8,183 nucleotides of DNA. Source: Bacteroidota bacterium (GTDB lineage: Bacteria > Bacteroidota > Bacteroidia > Bacteroidales > PUMT01). How positions within the stretch are numbered: the stretch's first letter is position 1; each line of letters starts with the position of its first letter. Positions 1 to 7,583 of the stretch are shown one piece after another. Where the stretch lies: contig PXAP01000132.1 in assembly GCA_003567115.1 (NCBI GenBank), positions 1-8,183 of the forward strand, read 5' to 3'. The notes under the pieces were generated by a model. That model was given only the letters and a program-made list of their open reading frames with translations, was not told where the DNA came from and did not search any database. Made by a program: the position numbers and the translations under genes.

Positions 1-125
1 ATAAGTATGAAAAGAATGATCAGAAGTGCAGAAATCCAGAAAACGGGCGGATCAACATCAAAGTATTTGTTTGTACTCTTTAAGTGTTTTTCGGGGTCGG
101 AATGCTTGATTGTTTTTTTGACCAT
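1..125 (-). CDS. BCCT-family osmolyte transporter, N-terminal fragment (cut by window edge)
   Basis: An ATG at 125 on the minus strand opens a frame that runs off the window, giving 41 complete codons. The protein begins with a short charged, hydrophilic N-terminus (MVKKTIKHSDPEKH...) and then VDPPVFWISALLIILFIL, the start of a first membrane helix. An acidic/Pro-Pro-Val-Phe motif leading into TM1 is characteristic of betaine/choline/carnitine transporters, which are about 500-650 residues with 12 helices and import compatible solutes using Na+ or H+ gradients. Only the N-terminus is visible, so the substrate cannot be assigned. It lies 69 nt downstream of hisIE on the same strand, and I see no convincing terminator between them, so read-through from the his operon is possible. 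Family call is by recognition of the motif only. Confidence 0.6.
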   Translation of the reverse strand, partial: MVKKTIKHSDPEKHLKSTNKYFDVDPPVFWISALLIILFIL

Positions 126-194
126 AAAGCGTTTTAATATTGAAAAAACAACCTAAAGGTAATAAAAGCAAACTCAAAAGGAGTATTTATTATT

Positions 195-788
195 TCAGGA
201 ATGCCGTTTTTCCAGCACAGATATAACATCATTTATTGAAAATCCTTTGTGACGAAGTAAAACAATCAAATGATAGAGCAGATCAGCTGCTTCATTAAGA
301 AACAGTTCATAATTATCATCTTTTGCCTCAATTATGAGTTCTACAGCCTCCTCTCCCAGCTTTTGAGCAACCTTATTAACACCTCCTTTAAACAGTGCCG
401 TAGTATATGAATTTTCCGGAAGTTCATTTTTTCGTGTTGCTATAATGTTATCCAGTTTTCCCAGAAAAGAAATATCTCTGTTTTTAATATCTCCAAAGCA
501 GGTATCTCTACCGGTATGACAAACAGGACCTTTAGGTTCAACCTTAAGCAGCAGAGTATCTCCGTCGCAATCGACCGACAAATCCTTTACCTCAAGCCAG
601 TTCCCGCTTGTCTCCCCTTTTTCCCATATTTCCTTTCGTGACCGGCTGAAAAATGTAGCTCTACTGGTTTCAAGAGATCTTTCATATGCCTCCCTGTTCA
701 TATAGGCAAGCATAAGCACACTCATATTATGTGCATCCTGGACAATTACAGGAACCAGTCCCCCGCCCTTATTAAAATCAATTTTCAT
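195..788 (-). CDS. hisI: Bifunctional phosphoribosyl-AMP cyclohydrolase / phosphoribosyl-ATP pyrophosphohydrolase
   Basis: This cytosolic fusion (197 aa, usual for HisIE) carries out steps 2 and 3 of histidine synthesis: PR-ATP to PR-AMP with release of PPi, then hydrolytic opening of the adenine ring to ProFAR. Residues 1-105 are the HisI cyclohydrolase: FFSRSRKEIWEKGETSGN (47-64), then the metal site VDCDGDTLLLKVEP (72-85) and GPVCHTGRDTCF (87-98), with Cys74, Cys90 and Cys97 as the zinc cysteines and Asp73/75/77 as likely Mg ligands. After a linker, residues 112-197 are the HisE half, an all-helical MazG-like fold with KLGEEAVELIIEAKDD (143-158) and NEAADLLYHLIVLL (165-178), whose Glu/Asp residues bind Mg. 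It starts 5 nt after the hisF stop and is the last gene of the operon. The fusion is often also written hisIE. Confidence 0.97.
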   Translation of the reverse strand: MKIDFNKGGGLVPVIVQDAHNMSVLMLAYMNREAYERSLETSRATFFSRSRKEIWEKGETSGNWLEVKDLSVDCDGDTLLLKVEPKGPVCHTGRDTCFGDIKNRDISFLGKLDNIIATRKNELPENSYTTALFKGGVNKVAQKLGEEAVELIIEAKDDNYELFLNEAADLLYHLIVLLRHKGFSINDVISVLEKRHS

Positions 789-793
789 ATTAT

Positions 794-1549
794 TTATATT
801 CTTACTGACACCTTATTTTGCTGAAGATATTTTTTTAATTCAGGAATTGTTATCTCTTTATAATGGAAAACACTGGCTGCCAATGCTGCGTCAGCCTTGC
901 CCAGGGTAAATGCATCAAGGAAATGCTCAGGGGCACCCGCCCCGCCTGAGGCTATAACAGGAATAGGTAATGCTTCTGATAACATAGCCAGTTCTTTACA
1001 GGCATAGCCTGTTTTAACCCCGTCATGATCCATCGAGGTGAAAAGTATCTCTCCTGCCCCTCGCATCCACACTTCGCTGGCCCATTCGAACAATTCCCGG
1101 TCGGTGGCAATCCTTCCCCCGTTGCGGTGAACTACCCATTTCCCGTTAACATTTTTCGCATCTATAGCCACCACCAGGAACTGGCTGCCAAATGATCTGG
1201 CTATCTGGTCTATAAGCGGAGGGTTCATTACCGCAGCCGAATTTACACTTATCTTATCTGCACCCGCACTTAACAGGGCATCTGCATCCTGAATCTGATT
1301 CACTCCACCTCCCACGGTAAAGGGGATATTGATATTCCCGGCAATTCTTTGTACCAGTGCTGAAAGGAGCTTCCGTTTTTCGTGAGTTGCGGTTATATCC
1401 AGGTAAACAAGTTCATCTGCACCCTGTTCAGAGTAAAAAGCACCATGCTCAACAGGATCTCCTACCTCTTTGAGATTTATAAAATTAACCCCTTTTACCA
1501 CTTTGCCGTTAAGCACATCCAGGCAGGGTATAATACGTTTGGCCAGCAT
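794..1549 (-). CDS. hisF: Imidazole glycerol phosphate synthase, cyclase subunit HisF
   Basis: HisF (251 aa, normal length) is the (beta/alpha)8-barrel subunit of IGP synthase. It takes ammonia produced by HisH and converts PRFAR into imidazole glycerol phosphate plus AICAR, the latter feeding purine synthesis. The protein opens with LAKRIIPCLDVLNGKVVKG. Asp11 and Asp130 (VVAIDAK) fall exactly at the catalytic aspartate positions of the family. Phosphate-binding loops are visible at TVGGGV (78-83), DKISVNSAA (98-106), TSMDHDG (171-177) and IASGGAG (199-205). Its partner HisH lies two genes upstream, and hisF is set apart from hisA by 234 nt of AT-rich sequence, so its expression may be partly uncoupled from hisH. 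The start is ATG; no strong Shine-Dalgarno sequence is seen. Confidence 0.98.
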   Translation of the reverse strand: MLAKRIIPCLDVLNGKVVKGVNFINLKEVGDPVEHGAFYSEQGADELVYLDITATHEKRKLLSALVQRIAGNINIPFTVGGGVNQIQDADALLSAGADKISVNSAAVMNPPLIDQIARSFGSQFLVVAIDAKNVNGKWVVHRNGGRIATDRELFEWASEVWMRGAGEILFTSMDHDGVKTGYACKELAMLSEALPIPVIASGGAGAPEHFLDAFTLGKADAALAASVFHYKEITIPELKKYLQQNKVSVRI

Positions 1550-1783
1550 AATATAATAAATTAATAATGTGTAAGTAAAAAAAACTATTTGGTAAAAACC
1601 TTCTGCTTCAATACCTGATGCTATTTTACCGGTAATTAATCTGAAATATTTATGAATCCGGTATAAAAAATAAATTGCCCTGAATACTGGGAATGATAAT
1701 TATTAAATGATCCTGATATCAATGCATTACCATTTGTCTTTTTTAATTATTAAACGAATCGTTGCTTTTAAAACTGAACTCAT
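1550..1783. other. AT-rich intercistronic gap inside the his operon
   Basis: This 234-nt stretch separates the hisA stop from the hisF start, while the other junctions in the operon are overlaps or gaps of 53 nt or less. It has no convincing gene. An 18-codon ORF begins with an ATG directly after the hisA stop codon and ends soon after; its composition gives no reason to call it. The stretch is much richer in A and T than the flanking genes. It contains a perfect 10-nt palindrome TTACCGGTAA (1626-1635) and a possible weak promoter described separately. There is no hairpin with a U-tract that would qualify as an intrinsic terminator on the minus strand. It may be an internal promoter region, a processing site, or the scar of a lost gene. 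Confidence 0.5.
1580..1611 (-). promoter_or_regulatory. Possible weak internal promoter ahead of hisF
   Basis: On the minus strand TTG (1611-1609) is followed after 21 nt by TAGTTTTT (1587-1580), seven of eight positions matching the Bacteroidota -7 pattern TAnnTTTG. Transcription would begin roughly 25 nt before the hisF ATG. The region is AT-rich, so such matches can arise by chance; this is a weak candidate only. Confidence 0.2.
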
Positions 1784-2503
1784 TTATAAATAATTCTTAA
1801 GCTCTTCAATTTTCAATCTCCCTTCATAAAATGCCTTGCCGAAAACAACGGCAGGAACAGAGATACGGTCAAGCTCTTCGATATCATTTATACCTCTAAC
1901 CCCCCCGCTTGCAATAAGGTAAATTCCCGGAAATCTTTCCAGTATCAGTTTATACAAGCTGAGGGAGGTACCCTGAAGCATACCGTCCTTATCAACATCA
2001 GTACAAAGGATACGGGAAATACCCTTATTGAACATTTTTTCTATAAAATCATAAAGGGATACACCCGTCTCTTCTTTCCAGCCGGATATAACCAGTTTTT
2101 CATCTTTGGCATCAGCTGCAATAAGAACCCGTCCCGCCCCTTGCTGACCCAGCACCTTTTCAAACTCATCTTCCTTTTTAACAGCCATGCTTCCGATACA
2201 TACCATAAAAGCACCGGCATTGATAATGGAACGGACATCGGACAAATTTTGCACACCTCCTCCAAAATCTGTTTGCAATCCGGTCTTTACCGCAATCTTT
2301 TCAAGTATTTTCAAATGCTTTAACCGCCCTTTATCCGCACCTTCCAGATCAACCAGGTGAAGGCGCCTGAAGCCCGCATCTTCAAACCTCATGGCTATAT
2401 CAACCGGATCGGCCGAATATACTTTTTTTGTTTCAAAATCGCCCTTGCTGAGGCGGACGCATTTGCCATCCATAAGGTCAATGGCAGGGATAAGCTCTAT
2501 CAT
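1784..2503 (-). CDS. hisA: ProFAR isomerase HisA (phosphoribosylformimino-5-aminoimidazole carboxamide ribotide isomerase)
   Basis: HisA (239 aa, normal length) performs the Amadori rearrangement of ProFAR to PRFAR, the substrate of the HisH-HisF synthase. It is a (beta/alpha)8 barrel homologous to HisF. The start MIELIPAIDLMDGKCVRL carries Asp9, equivalent to the catalytic general base. The second half-barrel has Asp131 (IAADAK), the likely general acid, and Asp169 in CTDVDKDG (167-174). Phosphate-binding glycines are at DFGGGV (79-84), CIGSMA (102-107) and IASGGV (197-202). The ATG overlaps the hisH stop by 4 nt (ATGA), which implies translational coupling. A long gap follows it before hisF. 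Confidence 0.98.
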   Translation of the reverse strand: MIELIPAIDLMDGKCVRLSKGDFETKKVYSADPVDIAMRFEDAGFRRLHLVDLEGADKGRLKHLKILEKIAVKTGLQTDFGGGVQNLSDVRSIINAGAFMVCIGSMAVKKEDEFEKVLGQQGAGRVLIAADAKDEKLVISGWKEETGVSLYDFIEKMFNKGISRILCTDVDKDGMLQGTSLSLYKLILERFPGIYLIASGGVRGINDIEELDRISVPAVVFGKAFYEGRLKIEELKNYL

Positions 2504-3084
2504 AGATATACAAAGTTTTTAAGTATTATTTCTCCATAACTTCCTGATCTTTCAGGGTGATACTGAGTGGCATAAAAATTATCACGCTGCATTGAAGCTG
2601 AAAACACCGGGCCGTAAGCACTGCTTGCAGTTGAATCAGGATTTACCGGAACATAGAATGAATGGACATAATAGACATATGTGCCATCTTTAATTTTTTC
2701 ATACAAATCTCCCTTTACCCCTTCAAGAGTATTCCATCCCATATGGGGAATTTTACCTTCCCTGAACCTTAATACTTCTGTGTCAAATATGCCAAGGCAA
2801 TCTGTTGCTCCCTCTTCTGAATAACTGCACATAAGCTGCATTCCCAGGCAGATTCCCAAAACAGGTTGTTTAAGCTGTTTAATTACAATATCGAGTCCCT
2901 TCTGCCTGAGATATTCCATTGTACCGGAAGCCTCCCCCACCCCGGGGAATATTACCTTGCCGGCCATCCTTATCATTTCAGGGTCATCGCTTATTTCAGC
3001 CTTGACTCCAAACCGGCGAAGGGCAAAATCGACCGATTTGATATTTCCGGCATTATATCTGATTATTACTATTTTTTCATTCAC
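2500..3084 (-). CDS. hisH: Imidazole glycerol phosphate synthase, glutamine amidotransferase subunit HisH
   Basis: HisH (194 aa) is a class I (triad) glutaminase that hydrolyses glutamine and passes ammonia through the HisF barrel. The catalytic triad is visible: Cys79 in the nucleophile elbow GICLGMQ (77-83), and His176 and Glu178 in QYHPERSG (174-181). The oxyanion-loop motif PGVGEA is at 47-52. The start is a GTG: the nearest ATG (3080) is out of frame and closes at once, whereas the GTG puts EKIVIIRYNAGNIKSV at the canonical N-terminal position. The usual IIDYGAGN motif is changed to IIRYNAGN, a variant I associate with Bacteroidota. The gene overlaps hisA by 4 nt and follows hisB after 53 nt. 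Confidence 0.97.
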   Translation of the reverse strand: MNEKIVIIRYNAGNIKSVDFALRRFGVKAEISDDPEMIRMAGKVIFPGVGEASGTMEYLRQKGLDIVIKQLKQPVLGICLGMQLMCSYSEEGATDCLGIFDTEVLRFREGKIPHMGWNTLEGVKGDLYEKIKDGTYVYYVHSFYVPVNPDSTASSAYGPVFSASMQRDNFYATQYHPERSGSYGEIILKNFVYL

Positions 3085-3137
3085 TGCATATAATTTTACA
3101 TATCAAGATATACCGGAAAACATCTTTTCTTTATAAA

Positions 3138-4262
3138 CTATAATAATCCCTTTGTAGTGGGTAATTCATAATCCAGAGCTTCCCTTTTTATCGCCATCCT
3201 TATGGATCGTGCAAATGCTTTGAATATTGCTTCTATCTTGTGATGTTCATTTTGCCCCCTGGCTTTGATATAAAGATTGCATTTTGCCTCCTCACAAAAA
3301 GAGTGAAAAAAATGCGAAAACATTTCTGCCGGCATATCTCCTATCTTCTCACGTTTAAAATCAGCTTCCCAGTTCAGCCAGGAACGTCCTCCAAAATCAA
3401 TTCCGGCGAGAACGGCAGAATCGTCCATTGGAAGAAAGAATCCATAGCGTCCGATACCCCTTTTACTTCCAAGAGCCTCCGAAAAAGCCCTGCCCAGCGC
3501 AAGTCCCGTATCCTCAATTGTATGATGCTCATCCCTGTACAGATCGCCGTCTGCCCTGATCATAATATCACATCCCGAATGGCGTGCAATCTGCTCCAGC
3601 ATATGATCAAAAAAACCCAGTCCGCTACCTATATCCGCCTTTCCGGTGCCATCGAGCAAAAGCTTCACCTCTATCCTTGTCTCCGAAGTTTCGCGTTTTA
3701 CAGTTGCAGTGCGTTCAGGCAACAGCAAGTGCCTGAATATTTCATCCCAGCTATTGGTCACAAGGCTGCAACATGATTCCAGCGATGCCTCCCTTACCTC
3801 ATTCCACCCTGAGTGATCGCCAAAAAGAATTCCCTTTGCCCCAAGATTTGCCGCAAGCTGTATATCGGTAATACGGTCACCTATAACATATGAATTTACA
3901 AGATCATATTCACCGCCCATATACATGGTCAGGAGTCCTGTTCCCGGTTTTCTTGTGGGAAGGTTTTCTTCGGGAAATGACCTGTCCACCAGTACATTAT
4001 CAAATACCACATCCTCATTTTCAAAAGCTTTCAGCATTTTGTCCTGAACCTTTACATAATTTTCCTCAGGATAGCTTTCGGTGCCCAGCCCGTCCTGATT
4101 GGTAACCATCACCAGTTCATAATCAAGATGCTTTCTTATATTGTACATCGCCCTGAAAACACCGGGGATAAATTCCAGTTTCCCGAGGGTATCTACCTGG
4201 TAATCGTCAGAAGGCTCGACAATCAATGTTCCGTCACGGTCAATAAACAAAGCTCTCTTCAT
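3138..4262 (-). CDS. hisB: Bifunctional histidinol-phosphatase / imidazole glycerol phosphate dehydratase HisB
   Basis: This fusion does step 7 (IGP dehydration to imidazole acetol phosphate) with its C-terminal half and step 9 (histidinol phosphate dephosphorylation) with its N-terminal half. I chose the ATG at 4262 (374 aa), which places FIDRDGT at residues 6-12 as in homologues; an in-frame ATG at 4289 would add nine residues without family support. The HAD phosphatase half has nucleophile Asp8 and Asp10, TNQDG (54-58), Lys105 in RKPGTG, and GDRITD (128-133). The dehydratase half shows FFDHMLEQIARHSG (217-230), DEHHTIED (244-251) and GQNEHHKIEA (336-345), whose His and Glu residues bind two Mn ions. 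The zinc loop of the enterobacterial phosphatase domain is missing: the stretch is DRSFPEENLPTRK (93-105), with no Cys or His. It follows hisC after a short AT-rich spacer. Confidence 0.97.
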   Translation of the reverse strand: MKRALFIDRDGTLIVEPSDDYQVDTLGKLEFIPGVFRAMYNIRKHLDYELVMVTNQDGLGTESYPEENYVKVQDKMLKAFENEDVVFDNVLVDRSFPEENLPTRKPGTGLLTMYMGGEYDLVNSYVIGDRITDIQLAANLGAKGILFGDHSGWNEVREASLESCCSLVTNSWDEIFRHLLLPERTATVKRETSETRIEVKLLLDGTGKADIGSGLGFFDHMLEQIARHSGCDIMIRADGDLYRDEHHTIEDTGLALGRAFSEALGSKRGIGRYGFFLPMDDSAVLAGIDFGGRSWLNWEADFKREKIGDMPAEMFSHFFHSFCEEAKCNLYIKARGQNEHHKIEAIFKAFARSIRMAIKREALDYELPTTKGLL

Positions 4263-4335
4263 CTGAATATATTGATTAGTAAAATTCAATCAAAACATAT
4301 ATTTACCAAAAATCCATGGTATAATAAAAGTCTGA

Positions 4336-5385
4336 TTAATTAGTTTCTGTCCGGTAATTATTAAGTGCTTCCAGCAATAGCTCCACCTCTTTCCCGGTAC
4401 CTATTGTTATCCGGATACAATTTTCACATCCCCTTGCCTGTGAGCGGTTGCGGACTATGATATTGTTGGCTGATAAATGATTATATACTGCATCTGCATC
4501 ATCCACCTGCACAAGTAAAAAATTTGCATCGGAAGGATATATTCTTCTTACCATTGGCAATTCGGCAAGCTTTCCACTGAGTTTGTTCCTTGTTTTAATT
4601 ATCTGCTCAACCCTTTTATTTTTTTCATCCTCTTTTTCAAGAGTATTCATCGCTTCCCGGATGGTAAGGGAGTTGATGTTATAGGGAGGCTTTATCTTGT
4701 TCATTACCCTGATAATATCTTCATTTCCAAATGCCATTCCCAGCCTTATACCTGCCCTTCCCCATGCCTTTGAAAGGGTTTGCAATACAACAAGTTTTTC
4801 TCTAAGGTCAATCTCCGGAAGGAATCCCGGCTTGTCAGAAAAATCAATATAGGCCTCATCTACAACCAAAATTCCCCCGAACCATTTTAAGATCCCGTTA
4901 ATATCTGCGTAACCGAAACTATTACCTGTAGGATTGTTGGGAGAGCAAAGAAATATAATCCTGGTATTGCTGTCCGATCCCTCCCTGATCGCCAGGGTGT
5001 CAAGTCCGAAGTCATCCTTCAGGGGTACTTTCCGGTACTCCACCCCGTTGATGGAAGCGGCAACTTCATACATCCCGTAACTGGGATCAATCGATACTAT
5101 ATTGTCCCTTCCCGGTTCGCAAAATGCCCTTATCAAAAGATCGATAGCCTCGTCGCTACCGTTGCCTAGGAATATATTATCCTGATTGACAGATCGCATA
5201 TCTGATATTTTTATTTTCAAAGCACGCTGTCGCGGATCAGGATACCTGTTGAGGGGGGGGAAATAGGGGTTTTCATTTGCATCAAGAAAAACCGCCGATT
5301 CTCCCTCGTATTCATCCCTGGCAGAGGAATAGGGCTTCAGGTCTCTTACATTTTTCCTTATCAGTGAATTGACTGATCCCATCAT
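4336..5385 (-). CDS. hisC: Histidinol-phosphate aminotransferase
   Basis: HisC (349 aa, normal) is a PLP-dependent fold-type I aminotransferase that converts imidazole acetol phosphate and glutamate to histidinol phosphate and 2-oxoglutarate (step 8). Visible motifs are DANENP (35-40) at the N-terminal substrate loop, GNGSDEA (74-80) binding the PLP phosphate, CSPNNPTG (147-154), VVDEAYIDF (174-182) with Asp176 pairing the PLP ring nitrogen, TLSKAWGRAGIRLG (203-216) with Lys206 as the Schiff-base lysine, and IRITIG (324-329) with Arg325 binding the substrate. The first ATG overlaps the hisD stop by 4 nt (ATGA). A second ATG follows immediately, so the true start could be one codon later. It starts close behind hisD and ends 73 nt before the chosen hisB start. 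Confidence 0.98.
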   Translation of the reverse strand: MMGSVNSLIRKNVRDLKPYSSARDEYEGESAVFLDANENPYFPPLNRYPDPRQRALKIKISDMRSVNQDNIFLGNGSDEAIDLLIRAFCEPGRDNIVSIDPSYGMYEVAASINGVEYRKVPLKDDFGLDTLAIREGSDSNTRIIFLCSPNNPTGNSFGYADINGILKWFGGILVVDEAYIDFSDKPGFLPEIDLREKLVVLQTLSKAWGRAGIRLGMAFGNEDIIRVMNKIKPPYNINSLTIREAMNTLEKEDEKNKRVEQIIKTRNKLSGKLAELPMVRRIYPSDANFLLVQVDDADAVYNHLSANNIIVRNRSQARGCENCIRITIGTGKEVELLLEALNNYRTETN

Positions 5386-6680
5386 TTATTGGATTGGTTG
5401 GTGAGATAATCAAGTCTGATTTTAACTGCCTGCCTGTGTGCCTCAAGATCCTCTGCCTGCGCCATGAATTCAACCATCGGACCAATGGACTGAAGTCCCC
5501 CCGCCGAAATCTCCTGAAAACTGGTTCTCTTCATAAAGGCGCTGGTGCCTACACCACTCCAGGCCCGGGCAAAACTATTGGTAGGCAGTGTATGATTGGT
5601 TCCTGAGGCATAGTCACCTGCACTTTCCGGCGTATAACTGCCAAGAAAAACAGAACCTGCGTTTCTCACCATTTCTGCAAGATGTTTATAGTTGGCAGTT
5701 GCTATAATCAGATGTTCCGGTGCATATTCATTTATAAAATCCATCAGCACATCATAACCGTCAAACAATATAATTTTGCAGTGTTCAAGTGCTTTTCCGG
5801 TTATTCCCTTTCGGGGAAGCCTGTCCAGTAACCGCTCAGTTTCAACTTTAACTGGTTCAATAACTTCCCGGTCGGTGGTAACAAGCATCACCTGACTGTC
5901 TGCCCCGTGTTCGGCCTGGGAAAGAAGATCAGCAGCCAGAAAGGCCGGTGGCACATATTTGTCAGCTACTACTGCCACCTCGGAAGGACCTGCAGGGAGG
6001 TCAATAGCTATGCCCGAACTCACAGCTATCTGTTTGGCCATGGTTACCCATTGATTTCCTGGCCCGAATATCTTGTCAACCTTTGGTATACTTTCGGTAC
6101 CCCATGCCATTGCAGCTATGGCCTGTGCCCCCCCTGTACGGTAAACCGAGCTTATGGATGATTGTGAGGCGGCATATAAAATAGCGGGGTGAATTCCCTT
6201 ATCCTTTCCGGGGGGAGTGCAAAGGACAACTTCGCGGCATCCTGCTATCCGGGCAGGAATTCCAAGCATAAGAACGGTGGAAAAGAGCGGTGCAGTACCC
6301 CCGGGAATATAAAGGCCTACCCTTTCTATTGGAAGGTACCGCATGCTGCATTCAACGCCGGGCATGGTAGTTACTTTAACTTCATCGGGTTTCTGGGCCT
6401 GGTGAAATGCCTCTATATTTTTAGCTGCCATAACTATGGCATCTTTCAGGCGCCGGTCAATATATTTTTCCGAATCCAGCATTTCCCGCTTATTTACCTT
6501 AAAATTTTTAACTTCAACACCATCAAATTGGCGGCTGTATCTCCCGAGCACTTCATCACCTCCGGCACGTACTTCCTCCATAATTTTCCGGACATCCTGT
6601 TCAAGAGCATGGTTATCAAGCAAAGGGCGGGTGCAAAGCTTTTCCCATTCACTTGCCGGCGGATTGACTATTATTTGCAT
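5382..6680 (-). CDS. hisD: Histidinol dehydrogenase
   Basis: HisD (432 aa, normal) is a zinc-dependent homodimer that oxidises L-histidinol through the aldehyde to L-histidine with two NAD+ (step 10). The zinc ligands are all there: Gln255 and His258 in LLSQAEHGADSQ (252-263), Asp356 in SAGDYASGTNH (353-363) and His415 in DLEAHRQAV (411-419). The catalytic pair is Glu322-His323 in EYAPEHL (318-324). Other family blocks are YIPGGTAPLFSTVLM (124-138), RTGGAQAIAAMAWGT (181-195), FGPGNQWV (205-212) and DLPAGPSE (227-234). It begins 15 nt after hisG and overlaps hisC by 4 nt. No catalytic residue is missing. Confidence 0.99.
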   Translation of the reverse strand: MQIIVNPPASEWEKLCTRPLLDNHALEQDVRKIMEEVRAGGDEVLGRYSRQFDGVEVKNFKVNKREMLDSEKYIDRRLKDAIVMAAKNIEAFHQAQKPDEVKVTTMPGVECSMRYLPIERVGLYIPGGTAPLFSTVLMLGIPARIAGCREVVLCTPPGKDKGIHPAILYAASQSSISSVYRTGGAQAIAAMAWGTESIPKVDKIFGPGNQWVTMAKQIAVSSGIAIDLPAGPSEVAVVADKYVPPAFLAADLLSQAEHGADSQVMLVTTDREVIEPVKVETERLLDRLPRKGITGKALEHCKIILFDGYDVLMDFINEYAPEHLIIATANYKHLAEMVRNAGSVFLGSYTPESAGDYASGTNHTLPTNSFARAWSGVGTSAFMKRTSFQEISAGGLQSIGPMVEFMAQAEDLEAHRQAVKIRLDYLTNQSNK

Positions 6681-6695
6681 TACTCTGATATTATG

Positions 6696-7553
6696 TTAAA
6701 CAATCATTTTTTCTATGGGTATTACCAGAATGCCTTCAGCCCCGTACTCACGAAGCTTTCCTATAACCTGCCAGAAATCATTCTCGTTAACAACAGAATG
6801 CACCGAGCTCCAGCCTTTCATAGCAAGAGGAACTACGGTAGGGCTTTTCATTCCCGGAATAACGTTTATAATTTGTTCCAGTTTGTCATCGGGGGCATTC
6901 AGTAAAATATACTTGTTATTTCTTGATGCAAGAACTGTACGGACCCTGAAAAGTAATTCTCCCGCAATCTCCTTTTTCCTGTTATTCATCAAAGGAGAAG
7001 CAAGTAAAACCGCCTCAGAATCCATTACTTTTTCAACCTCTTTCAAGCCGTTGCTTAAAAGGGTACTCCCGGAGCTTACGATATCAAAAATAGCATCGGC
7101 AAGGCCGATTCCGGTAGCTATTTCAACCGATCCGTTTATGACATGAATCTCTGCATCTATCTGGTTATCTTCAAGATAAGTTTTAAGTATCCCGGGGAAA
7201 GATGTTGCAATCCTTTTGCCTTTAAAATAACCGGGTCCGGTGTAATCAACCGATTTTTGCACTGCCAGCGAAAGCCTGCAGCGGGCAAAGCCAAGCCGCT
7301 CGAGTATTTCAAGTCCCGCTCCCGATTCGACCAGGATATTTTCACCAACAATACCCACATCAGCTACTCCGTCTTCAATATACTGAGGTATATCATCATC
7401 GCGCAAATACAATATTTCCATTGGAAAGTTAGATGCAACAGATATAAGTTTCCTCGAACCATTGCTGAGATTTATCCCGGCTTCGGCAATTATATCAAGC
7501 GATTTTTCACTTAATCTTCCCGATTTCTGAATGGCAATCTTTAGTTTTTCCAT
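6696..7553 (-). CDS. hisG: ATP phosphoribosyltransferase, long form
   Basis: HisG catalyses the first committed step, condensing ATP with PRPP to give PR-ATP and PPi, and is normally the enzyme inhibited by histidine. At 285 aa it is the long form, so it carries its own regulatory domain and needs no HisZ partner; no hisZ is seen. Catalytic domains 1-2 show IAIQKSGRLS (6-15), VGIVGENILVESGAGLEIL (66-84) and the PRPP-binding loop DAIFDIVSSGSTLLSNGL (153-170). The C-terminal ACT-like histidine-binding domain spans about 210-285, including MKSPTVVPL (235-243). It is the first structural gene, and its ATG lies about 30 nt past the leader terminator in AT-rich sequence with no obvious Shine-Dalgarno. 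Its expression should depend on the attenuator upstream. Confidence 0.99.
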   Translation of the reverse strand: MEKLKIAIQKSGRLSEKSLDIIAEAGINLSNGSRKLISVASNFPMEILYLRDDDIPQYIEDGVADVGIVGENILVESGAGLEILERLGFARCRLSLAVQKSVDYTGPGYFKGKRIATSFPGILKTYLEDNQIDAEIHVINGSVEIATGIGLADAIFDIVSSGSTLLSNGLKEVEKVMDSEAVLLASPLMNNRKKEIAGELLFRVRTVLASRNNKYILLNAPDDKLEQIINVIPGMKSPTVVPLAMKGWSSVHSVVNENDFWQVIGKLREYGAEGILVIPIEKMIV

Positions 7554-7583
7554 AAAGAATAATCAAATTAATTATAATATCTT

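Noticed and set aside
126..194. Terminator after hisIE (ACTC-CTTTT-GAGT and ACC-TTTA-GGT hairpins, the second before TGTTTTTT)
   Set aside because: The stems are only 3-4 bp, too weak to call an intrinsic terminator.
1697..1754. Direct repeat TAATTATTAAA at 1697-1707 and 1744-1754
   Set aside because: An 11-nt repeat made only of A and T in very AT-rich sequence is expected by chance.
1730..1783. An 18-codon ORF whose ATG directly follows the hisA stop
   Set aside because: Very short, in AT-rich sequence, without motifs or control codons, and not followed by a terminator; no reason to think it is translated.
3240..3776. A 178-codon plus-strand open frame inside hisB
   Set aside because: It is fully antisense to the conserved dehydratase half, with unprotein-like composition; a shadow frame.
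6189..6905. A 238-codon plus-strand open frame across the hisG/hisD junction
   Set aside because: It is antisense to two well-conserved enzymes, its translation shows no family motifs and it has no promoter; it is a shadow of the minus-strand coding.
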